Source of the DNA: Intoshia linei
Taxonomy: Eukaryota > Orthonectida > Rhopaluridae
Direction of reading: 5' to 3'
Assembly: GCA_001642005.1 (NCBI GenBank)
Contig: LWCA01000089.1
Location: 1-56,312 of the forward strand
DNA length: 56,312 nucleotides
This document shows, piece after piece, positions 47,763 to 56,312 of this stretch; the first letter of the stretch is position 1; each line of letters opens with the position of its first letter. The notes under the pieces were generated by a model that saw only the letters and a list, made by a program, of their open reading frames with translations, was not told the origin of the DNA and ran no database searches. A program made the position numbers and the translations under genes.

Positions 47763-48238
47763 TCTACTAGAAAAATTTAATATCGTTAATTTTAAATCAA
47801 GTAAACTTTGTTTTTTTCAGTCGCTCATTTTAATTTTTACAATTTATTTTTTTAAATAGACTCAATTCGTTTTGAGTCATTTTAAAAATTAATTTGACGA
47901 TATGCACATTATTTTCCTTGAAATACGGATAAACACAAATATTGTAACCAATTATACCTTTAATGAACATTTACAACTATCGTTTGAAATTTAAACTTTG
48001 AACATGTAGTACTTTGGTTGCCCCGCTTTTAAAAAGGGATGGAACGATTGAGATTATATCAGGTTTTTGCATATCTTTGAGTCATTAACATTATCTGAAT
48101 CTTTATCATAGTGAAATTATCAGTTATGTAATTCAAAATGACAATTGAATAATTATTTTAGAAAAAATACAAAAAAAGAAGATATTATTTTTTATGTATA
48201 AATACCAGTTTATATTAATGTACATTGAACAAATTATT
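47763..48238. other. Upstream of CCT2
   Basis: 476 bp with the CCT2 promoter and the 3' end of the BRD7/9-like gene; no other feature recognised. Confidence 0.45.
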
Positions 48239-48611
48239 TTAATTTTCTTCAAGAGATTTAGTTTTGTTCAAAGCTTCACTGTTAATTCCCATTAAATTAT
48301 GAAGAGAGTCAGCATTGATGACTTCAGCGGGATGCAACTAAAATTGCATAAAATAAGAAATTAATAAAACAAACTGTTGCAATTAGTAATTGTAACTCTG
48401 ATCTCAATTGTTGAGACAACGTGGTTTCCTCTTTGCTCGGATAAGTCACGTTTTGATAATTTTTGTCTTTTGGTTCAGTAGTTAATCGAACATGTTGTAA
48501 TTTTGATAATTTTTCAATTAATTCTGAAGTAGCTTTTAGTTTTTCGTCTATAGACTGGCAATCCGATTCTTCTAAATAATTTAATAAATATTTTAACTGT
48601 ATAAATGTATC
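48239..48611 (-). CDS. C-terminal exons of a BRD7/BRD9-like bromodomain protein (partial)
   Basis: Two minus-strand exons, 48611-48375 and 48337-48239, joined over a 37-bp intron and ending at TAA. The sequence SELIEKLSKLQHVRLTTEP, then TLSQQLRSELQLLIATLHPA, then EVINADSLHNLMGI aligns with the C-terminal segment of BRD7 (SRLQEAQNERLSTRPP … LAEQVTNNLKELAQQVTPGD … VRKAMGI), a subunit of PBAF/ncBAF chromatin remodelling complexes. The bromodomain and DUF3512 core would lie upstream, at higher coordinates. Instead there is a dispersed repeat and then a 7-kb transposon zone with no matching exon before the window ends. Either a very long intron or a truncated gene. The family call is by remembered similarity, so moderate. 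Confidence 0.55.
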
Positions 48612-48714
48612 CTAACATATATATTATTTTTTGTTATGTCTTTAAGGTCTATCTGTGTTTTTAACCCATTAACTTTTTTATATATCTTAAAGGTCACATT
48701 TAATATCCTTAGTA

Positions 48715-49400
48715 AAGATAGCTTAGTAAAAATTCCTTACTTATATAATATGCTACGCAATATTTGTTTGTGTGTGTGTGTTCCACTTTATGTCAATAAC
48801 TACATGTCTTAAAATTTTATAAATTCCACATTTCAATTACAGTTTTTTCCGAAGTATAATAAAATAAATTTCAACCTCCCAAACTCACATCTTACGTGTC
48901 AAAAACCCCAATTCACCTTTTTTTGAAAATCAAACGAGTTGGAGAATTTAAAAAATTTCAATTCGAATAAGTGACGACTTCACAGTCACAAAAGCATTTT
49001 AGTATTCATATATTTTTTTCCAAAATAATGTAAAACAAAAAATGTGAAAAAATTAACTGTCCGAAAATTAAAAAAAAGATACTTCTGATAGAGCTTATTC
49101 CAGTTGATATAAATACAAAATTTCATCTCCTGAAATCTACGCATTCCCGGTGAAAAATAATTTTTAATATATTATCAACCAAATTTTTCAAATATTTCGA
49201 ATTAAAATAAAAATGAAAATGCAAATTGATCCTACAATTTTAAAAATAAAGTGCAATTTGTAGTCTTACACATTTCCAATAAAGAAATATGGGTGAAAAT
49301 CTATATAATTCATTCCTTCGGAATTTTTTTTATTGCTACGCAATTTTTAAATTTCAAACTCTCATTTTCAAAACATTTTGTTTCAAATTAATCAACTTAA
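48715..49400 (-). repeat. Dispersed repeat family, copy 5 (inverted)
   Basis: Reverse-oriented landmarks: CCTTACTTATATAA, GTTTGTGTGTGTGTGTTCCA, CAATTACAGTTTTTTCCGAA, CCTTTTTTTGAAAATCAAAC, TACGCATTCCCGGTGAAAAA and AATTCATTCCTTCGGAATTT. Same order as 33850-34660 read backwards. Confidence 0.6.
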
Positions 49401-49599
49401 ATTAAAACAACGAAACTAAAAGTAATACAACTTTGTTATTATAATTTTTATATTTATTACAATCCTTTGCAATATTGGTAAAATTCGCCTGAAATATGTT
49501 TATATAGTGAAGATTCCGTTAATAATTGATACATAATTGGTATTTTTAAGTATTTATTAAATTGGTACAGAATATAAACTTCCTATCTATAGATGCACT

Positions 49600-50330
49600 G
49601 ACACGTGGGACAGCGTATTCCGCATGTTGAGTTCTAAATCAATAAGACATAAATTCAATTGCATCACACCATAGATAGGAATGAAATAACAGCAAACTAT
49701 CACCCGCAATCTAATGGCCAAACTGAGTGATTTAACAAGACACTCAAACAAAGATTAAAAAATCGCTGTAAAGGAAGACATAAATAACAAATGCTTTGAA
49801 TGATATACTTTTCAATTATAAGACCACACCTCAAAGTACTACAAAAATACCACTTATAGAGTTGATACATAATACAGTGGTTCGCTCACATTTAAATATG
49901 GGATTACCTTTAAAGAGTGTTAATCCAATGAAGAACAGCAAGGTTGCCAGATCAAATGTAATGTCACAGCAAATAAAAATAAAAAAAATTAAATTTAAAA
50001 ACATCTCAAGTAGATGAATTGGTAAAAGTAGCAAAGAAAATTATTGATAAAGTTTCTTATAATACATTTAGACTTGATAACAAAATCTGGCATAATAGAA
50101 ACTTAACCAAAAGCAATCTTCGAAACACTGTAATAGTTAGATACCTAGCCCAATCCTTACGGAATGATACAACGGACATTTTTATGGAAAATTTCTCGGC
50201 AGTCAGTAAGCTACACGATTTAATGTCGATTCAACGCTCAGAAATTGTATCTCTCAATTTCTGGGGAGGTCAAAAAAAGAGTCAAGCTACAATGCAATGC
50301 CTTACATCATGGTAATGTCTGAAAGAGCGT
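49600..50330 (+). pseudogene. Ty3/gypsy integrase C-terminal fragment
   Basis: Plus-strand frames give NYHPQSNGQTE, then FNKTLKQRLKNRC, then (from 49796) NDILFNYKTTPQSTTKIPLI, then YNTFRLDNKIWHNRNL. These are the conserved end of the gypsy integrase core (YHPQSNGQTER, F.YR.TPH.TTG) and the following RWHARNL-like module. Stops and frame changes show it is inactive. It is on the opposite strand from the gypsy fragment at 9.3-10.3 kb and does not overlap it in content. Confidence 0.7.
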
Positions 50331-50339
50331 CCAAAACTC

Positions 50340-50760
50340 TACAGTTACTAGAGTCAAAGCACAAGTGATTACCTGCATTACCTGTATCAACTTTCATTAC
50401 AAAAAATACCGTTTTCTCCAGATAAGAGAGGACAGTATTCAGGAGGCATTTGCAGCAATGCAGTGCCACCTGAAGAAGTTCCTGCCTACACTATCGGACG
50501 AGCAAGTCAACTCCATGGTGACATTGGAACTTCTTTGGCGTATACCACGCTCAGTCAAAGCTCGGCTATAGCTTTTACCCAGCGACATAATAGATAATAT
50601 CAAAATTTATCTGCACTCGGAAGGGCTGGTTAAGCCAAAAGCAGCACCAAAAGTTGATTTTAGAAAGCCGTCAGTTCAACGGAATACTTTCTACTGTACA
50701 TACAGCAGACAATTTGGGCATTCCTCTAAAAACTGCAGAAAACAGCAGAGGTAAATTTTA
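50340..50760 (+). pseudogene. Retrotransposon Gag fragment with degenerate zinc knuckle
   Basis: Frame 50365-50571 and the continuation to 50755 give a helical stretch followed by FYCTYSRQFGHSSKNCRKQQ: a CCHC zinc knuckle in which the second Cys is Ser. It follows the integrase fragment directly, so a tandem or nested arrangement of two elements is likely. Confidence 0.5.
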
Positions 50761-51059
50761 ATTATATATCCGGTAGTTACCGTTCAAATAATTACATTTT
50801 TCTTCCAAACTTAGAATGGTTAACGTATTTTTCATGGTAATTAGCAACAGTATATACTAGTTTGTGGATTGAATAGTTACCCCAGATAGGACAATTACAG
50901 ATCATAGGACTGCAACAGTCAGGGGTGCAAAATATGAATATATTTTCATTTTGTGTTGAGAATATTGAATTCTTGGTCCCTATTGGAAGATCACTGACCA
51001 CTGATATATTCATAACGGAAATAAAGCAATGTGTTTATTATAAATGGCGAAATGGTAGA

Positions 51060-51420
51060 GTGGTAGAGATCTACATTACACCAAAACAGTATAGTACAAG
51101 GTATATTATAGCATTATATAATACTTAAACATTGTATTTTAAAGGCCTTTCAGAAACAATATCCAATTTAAACCTCCATTTGAGATACCTTCCACCTTAT
51201 TCCAATTTCTTAATCCTATAGAAAACGTATTCATCGTATGGAAAAATTCGGTGAAACGTGCCTGCGTTCAAACTGTAACTTCAAATATATTGTAATAGCT
51301 CTAACATTTAGAATGAAATACGCAGCAACTGTTCAGAAGGCCAGGAATATATGCGCCAACCTCTGTACGATTATCTCACAGATAAGTGGTGGTCAGTTAG
51401 AAAAAGACCGGTGGCTTTGG
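51060..51420 (+). pseudogene. IS630/Tc1-like transposase C-terminus, truncated duplicate
   Basis: 51095-51275 duplicates 54830-55005 with few differences, including a 40-odd bp intron and the block HLRYLPPYS…. A base loss in the YSPFLNPIE region shifts the frame. Only the 3' part is present. Confidence 0.65.
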
Positions 51421-51439
51421 AGGGACGATATCCATATGT

Positions 51440-51870
51440 AGGTTTAGTTGTTGATAGTACAAGTGTACAAATGATGCCATATAAATTAATATTTAATTAA
51501 ATTTAGGTCTATCGTTCAAGTGGAATAGAAATACATTCCAAACGTCTATGGGACGGTAAAAATGATGTAAGATTGGCAACCATCTGCACAAGAGGGAAAG
51601 ATATCATTACACTCAACCTCTGGATACAATACATGTCAATGTATTCTGACGGCGAATATCCGAGAATTATCGCAATGATGTATACAAAATCAATGAAACC
51701 TGAGTTAATAAAAATGTTCGCACTATACTATTTACAACTCAATAATGCAATGGTAAAATACAATAATGTAATAGTGAAATACAATTATGTTACTAAAATA
51801 CTTTTAAGTTTTAATTTACTAATTTATTGTTATTATCGTTTAAACATTGAACGTGCCATTTTCTCATAGT
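51440..51870 (+). pseudogene. Possible DDE-type transposase fragment
   Basis: PYVGLVVDSTSVQMMP followed after a short intron-like gap by YRSSGIEIHSKRLWDGKNDV and LATICTRGKDIITLNLW. The VDST box resembles the first-Asp region of DDE_Tnp_4 (IS5/Harbinger) proteins; this is a weak guess. Confidence 0.25.
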
Positions 51871-51877
51871 TTCATAT

Positions 51878-52860
51878 ATGACTCCAAGCAAAAATAACAA
51901 AAGTACTGTAGAAATTAGAAGATGTATTATTGAAACCCATAATGATGGTGGGGACTGAAAAAGGGTATCAAAACCAGAACGGCATATTCATGAATAGAGA
52001 AACAAATGTACTATTTAAGGGATAAGGGTGGAGCAACTCATACAAAAAAATCACCTGAAATCGTTTCTTTGTTAGTAATTATCAATTATATGTTTAAAAA
52101 ATTTATAAAATCCTAACTTATCTACATGTGTATAGTTTGCTGAATTTAATCTGTGATGATTACACCATTACATTGATTGAATGTTTGAATCAAATTAAAG
52201 AAAAATTCAATGTAATTGTATGCCATAACACGATAAAGAATTGGCTAGATTGTGAATTGATTACATTAAAAAAAATTCGACCATTACATATAAATATGAA
52301 TAATCCAGAAAATAAACTAAAGAGAATTCAATACGTAAATACATATATTTAGTTTGATATATTTAAATATTAACATAAACGAATCGTTTATTTGAGGCTA
52401 GATCAGAGGGCCGTACGTTACTGTAAATTGATGAAACAAATTTCAATTTATTTTGTCGTAGAAATGAGAGTAGATCCAAGATTGGTTGTAGATCAAATAT
52501 TATAACAGCGAGGTATTTAAATTCATAAGTTTAAGTTTTCATAATTAATAATTTAGCAGTAAGGGGTCTAATCTTCATTGCATTTCAGCAATGACATCCA
52601 ACAGAATGTTACTTTTCCAGAATCGTCGAGGTTCGTACTCAGGTGATGATTGTCAACATTGGTTTCGTGGATTAATTAATTGTTGCTTACAATTGAGTAT
52701 TTCTTCACCTACATTTGTAATAGACAATGCTCCTATCCACAGTCGCCTCGAAACAGTAATATCAGCTGATGGTGTGGAATTGCTTAAATTGGCCCCCTTA
52801 CTCGTTTCTGCTCAATCCAATAGAATTGGCATGGAGTTGTTATAAAAGTGAAATCAAAAA
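51878..52860 (+). pseudogene. IS630-like DDE transposase, copy 1 (frameshifted)
   Basis: N-terminal block from 51878 (MTPSKNNKSTVEIRRCIIET) runs into an in-frame stop after HNDGGD. The helix-turn-helix/arm part is at 52128-52352 (TIKNWLDCELITLKKIRPL). The first catalytic Asp is in IDETNFNLFCRRN near 52430 and the second in FVIDNAPIHSR near 52720. A frameshift just before the end moves the LNPIE glutamate block to another frame. The parts are in order and similar to copy 2, so it was one transposase gene that has decayed. Confidence 0.75.
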
Positions 52861-53299
52861 AAACTAAAGGAGAGAATGACAAAAATAATAGAATACAGGC
52901 GAACAGGAGGAGTTTCTATATGTGAATATAGAATGCGAATCCTGAAATCAATCGCTCAAGAATGTGTAATTTTATAATAATATTAACAAATATATTATAT
53001 AGATAACTAACTCCTTTAAAATTAATTGGATTTATCAATCACGTTGAAAAATATTACCCGTCCATAATGAGAGGTGAAGATTTGGTGGAAAAATAAAAAA
53101 ATTTATAAAAAAACACCTAAATGAATTCAAAAAATTGATGTTGTATTATAAATCTCAAAATTTTTTAGTTTCTTAGTTGTATTTCACTATTGCATTATTG
53201 AGTTGTAAATAGTATAGATGTTAAACACTACAGTGGTACCAGTATTGTATAGTATCATAGGGGTATGAATTTAGTTCCAAAATCCGCCTACTCCGCTAT

Positions 53300-54090
53300 G
53301 GCATGTCCTAACTCGTACATGTATTTAGCCACTCGCCTTTATTTCAAAGGTGTGCTTACTTTAGGAAAAACTCGTCTTTGAGAAACATCTTATCATCCGA
53401 TGATTCTCCTTGCAGTTAGAACAAGTATGTTGGAAGCGGTTAATCCAGACAGCGAGTAATTTCATGAGAGAAAAAAAATCATCTTTATTGATGAAACTAA
53501 CTTCAATTTATTTTGCCGAAGAACAAAAGGTTGGGCTTTAAAGGGTCGAAGAGCAATCATCCATCTTCCAAACAGCAAAGGACCTAATATCCATTTAATA
53601 TCAGGGATGACATCTACTGGTTTAGTTTATCCAATAATTAAAAGAGGTAGTTTAAGAAATGAAGGAGCTCATCAATGGCTAAAAGAAATGTTAAATACTT
53701 TTCGAAATCAAGGAAATGAATTCAATAATACTGTTGTTGTGTGTGATAATGCATCATGCCATTCAAGGTTAGAATCAATTTTGGAAAATGAAATTGATTC
53801 AGATGTCGAAATTATAAGATTAGCTCCTTATTCCTGTGTTCTAAATCCCATTGAGAATGCTTGGAGTAAAATAAAATCAGTTATTAAAGAGCATATATCA
53901 AGAAAGAGTACAAGTATTGTTAATCCTATAAGTGAAATTAATATGGGAGAACAGAGATTAATCTGGCTGGAATAAAAAATGGAAATCTCTTTATTAACAA
54001 TATCTCAATCGGAATGTAATAATTATATTAATCACGCAACTTCCTATCATTATCGAGCGCTAGATAAAGAAGATATGCCAGTTAATTCTT
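53300..54090 (+). pseudogene. IS630-like DDE transposase, copy 2 (catalytic domain nearly intact)
   Basis: From about 53485 an open frame carries all three acidic residues: FIDETNFNLFCRRTKGW, VVVCDNASCHSRLE and APYSCVLNPIENAWSKIK. There are 35 residues between the second Asp and the Glu (DD35E). The N-terminal part upstream (53340-53470) is recognisable only in broken frames, and a stop interrupts just before IIFIDET. Same family as copy 1, 0.7 kb away in direct orientation. Confidence 0.75.
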
Positions 54091-54749
54091 AATTAATTAA
54101 AATTTATTATTGATATTAATTTTTATGTATTATTGTAATTATTTATTTCAAAATACTTTTGAAATTTTTTTTGAAATTAAAGTGATAACTTTTGAAATTA
54201 AAATGGAAATGGTGTAGTGTAGTATCTAGGATATAGTTGTGAAGATATTTTATTAAATTATTTAAATTGAATTGTAATTATAAATGACGGATATTAAAAC
54301 TAGTTTATTTTTATTATCTACTAACGAAACATGACTGTACTTTGAATGTATATTATTACTAGGGCAAGTATAAATATAAGTCCAAAAAGACAAAATTGCA
54401 CAGATTGATTCGAAGATTCTTACGAGTATCATGATATTAATATTATGCCAATTAAAAATATAATTTTTTTATATCGTGATGTCCAAAAAGTAAGAATTTT
54501 AAAAATAAAGTACAAAAAGTTAAATATTACATATAAATATTAAACGTAAATACTCCAATGAGTTCAAAAACGTTGACATTAATTTACATTTCATTATCTG
54601 TGATACATAAATTTGTGTTTATCATATAAAAATGTATTATGTGGATAACCATCGAAAATGTAGAAACATAATAATAACATTAATCCAAATTCACTAATTA
54701 TCAGTAATTTTAGGGTAAACAGAAATTTTTAAACAAAATCTTATTCTAC

Positions 54750-55131
54750 TTAAAGGGAAGTGCTCCTCGATGGGAATTGTCAACCCTGTTTTTATAATGG
54801 ACAATGCAAGAATTCATCATTATAAAGGTATATTATAGAATTATATAATACTTAAACATTGTATTTTAAAGGCCTTTCAGAAACAATATACAATTTAAAC
54901 CTCCATCTGAGATACCTTCCACCTTATTCACCATTTCTTAATCCTATAGAAAACGTATTCAGCGTATGGAAAAATTCGGTAAAACGTGCCTGCGTTCAAA
55001 CTAAATTACAACTCAAAATTCAAATATCATCAGCCTTTGAAGATATAACAGAAACACATTATGATAGTTTTTATCGCAAAATAATACCTTACTTGCCGAG
55101 ATGTGAAAGAAATAATGTCATCAGTAAATAA
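54750..55131 (+). pseudogene. IS630/Tc1-like transposase C-terminal half with a spliceosomal intron
   Basis: FIMDNARIHHYK ends at a GT donor at 54825; after about 47 bp an AAAG acceptor restores GLSETIYNLNLHLRYL, then PPYSPFLNPIENVFSVWKNS, to a stop at 55131. With the intron removed the spacing is 34 residues from Asp to Glu (DD34E), the Tc1-like value. The same intron sits in the duplicate at 51060. Confidence 0.65.
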
Positions 55132-55369
55132 CTTAAATGTATATTATTACATTATACATTGCATTAAATTAAAATATATTTACTAATCTTTATTTACATA
55201 TATTTAATACAGTAATTGATTACTGGTACCCGTGGCTCAGAATTATCTTAAATATAATGTTCAGACCGACATATGTTGAACGATCATTAAAATATAAAAA
55301 TATAAACAATGTAAATACAATAAAATGTATGAAATATGAGTATCATTTTATGATTCATTTATAGATATG

Positions 55370-55620
55370 CCAAAAAGAAGCAGTAATTCAGAACTGGCAG
55401 AAATATACTGTGCTGTTTAAATTTGTACAAAAAGACCGACATGCGATTAAGTGTAAATACTGCAACGCCACTTTAAGTCTAAAAAAAGTACGATTGAGAA
55501 TCACTCTAAAAGTACCATACATATTGAGAATGCCCAGATGTAGTAATTGCAATAGACGATGATTCCAGCTCAGTTAAAAATTCAGAATTTATAAAGAACC
55601 TAGCAATTTTTTACGGCATC
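55370..55620 (+). pseudogene. BED zinc-finger fragment of a hAT transposase
   Basis: FKFVQKDRHAIKCKYCNATL followed, after a one-base frameshift, by NHSKSTIHIEN: Cys-x2-Cys … His-x5-His, the BED finger that begins many hAT transposases. The frame stops soon after. Confidence 0.5.
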
Positions 55621-55870
55621 AGCTCACCTTGGGAATCTTGACCATAAAAAGGGGAATTTAAAAATAATAATAAATATTTTTATAATAAGCAAATAATGTT
55701 GTTAGTGTGAACAAACTTCGTGTTACATAATTCATAACGAAAGTAAACTAAGTGCGTGTCAATTCATACTACAATGTATAATGTTGATATAATTATAACT
55801 ATTGACAATTGTCGATAAACATCATTTTTATATTATTGCTTCATTGTTCATGTTTCAAGCTGTCAAAACT

Positions 55871-56312
55871 ATGTCTCTAAAAAAAAGGACCTACAATGAA
55901 TCGTACATCGAATATGGATTTGTATCGATTTTAGTGAATGGTGTGCTACAACCGCAGTGTGTGATATGTAACAAAATATTATCCAACGATTCAATGAAAC
56001 CTACCAAATTGAAGCAAACCTTGTAAAATGTTCACTCTCAATTCCAAAACAAGCCAAAGGATTTTTTCGAACGTCATTCTGGGAGTCTTAAGAAAATGAA
56101 ATTAAACATAAAAGAAATGGTTCACCCAAATAAAAAAGCCCTTGAAGCTTCGTACGTCGTCTCACTGGAGATCGTCAAGCATAAAAAACCCCATACTATT
56201 GGAGAAATTTTGATCAAACCTTGTGCCCTCAGTATGGTTGAAATTATGCTAGGAAAAAAATTCTCCAAAAAACTGGAATGTATTCCATTGTCGAATAGCA
56301 GTGTCCAGAGGC
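55871..56312 (+). pseudogene. hAT transposase of the ZBED5/FAM200 type, 5' part, interrupted
   Basis: From ATG at 55871: KKRTYNESYIEYGFVSILVN, GVLQPQCVICNKILSNDSMK and PTKLKQTL, then a stop, after which the same frame continues with FERHSGSLKKMKL, KALEASYVVSLEIVKHKKPH, TIGEILIKPC and LECIPLSNSSVQR to the window edge. It matches the N-terminal BED finger (CVICNK, then a lost His part at the stop) and the KALEASY.V…KPHTI.E..I.P segment of ZBED5/FAM200-like hAT proteins. Truncated by the window; one nonsense codon. Confidence 0.75.

Noticed and set aside
1-56312. tRNA, rRNA or CRISPR arrays
   Set aside because: No convincing T-loop (GGTTCGAATCC-like) with cloverleaf context outside coding exons, no rRNA stretches, and no regularly spaced direct repeats were seen; a covariance-model search would settle it.

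Overview
The window is AT-rich nuclear DNA from a metazoan. Its protein genes are cut by very short GT-AG introns, with a strong mode at 36-37 bp, and the space between and inside genes is full of transposon debris. The gene set (ARL3 of cilia, an aminergic 7TM receptor, a Gq-class G-alpha) implies an animal with cilia and monoamine signalling. The compact introns and base composition suggest a highly derived small invertebrate. An orthonectid such as Intoshia is my best guess; that is inference, not proof.

Layout. 0.5-1.5 kb: decayed DNA-transposon ORF (minus). 3.3-5.9 kb: WDR43/UTP5, ribosome biogenesis (plus). 7.9-8.8 kb: ARL3 (minus), with hAT-type ends on both sides. 9.3-10.3 kb: broken Ty3/gypsy gag-pol (minus). 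10.7-11.6 kb: Tigger/pogo-like end and a dispersed-repeat copy carrying an inverted 148-bp piece of the next gene. 11.7-13.8 kb: SLC25A39/40 mitochondrial carrier (plus). 13.9-17.8 kb: a cluster of two or three unrecognised multi-pass membrane protein genes (plus). 21.4-22.2 kb: ribosomal protein eL36 (minus), head-to-head with PRPF4 (22.3-29.0 kb, plus), a U4/U6 snRNP protein whose introns hold several mobile elements. 32.4-35.8 kb: aminergic GPCR (plus), convergent with G-alpha-q (36.1-41.5 kb, minus). 42.1-47.8 kb: CCT2 chaperonin beta (minus). 48.2-48.6 kb: the last two exons of a BRD7/BRD9-like gene (minus). 49.6-56.3 kb: transposon graveyard with gypsy gag/integrase, several IS630/Tc1-like transposase copies and two BED-finger hAT fragments.

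Exon models come from reading splice signals by eye and matching remembered family sequences. For WDR43, ARL3, SLC25A39/40, eL36, PRPF4, the GPCR, GNAQ and CCT2 the exon lengths sum to a multiple of three, and most give a protein of family-typical length (CCT2 533 aa, G-alpha-q 356 aa, ARL3 183 aa). WDR43 and PRPF4 come out shorter than the human proteins.

The most unusual items are: a perfect 148-bp inverted repeat that copies an exon-intron-exon piece of the carrier gene into a repeat upstream of that gene and ends exactly at a splice junction; first coding exons consisting of only the ATG in ARL3 and CCT2; tight 36-bp intron quantisation; a tandem set of membrane proteins I cannot assign; and several non-autonomous hAT, pogo-like and palindromic elements with intact terminal repeats, some with exact target duplications.
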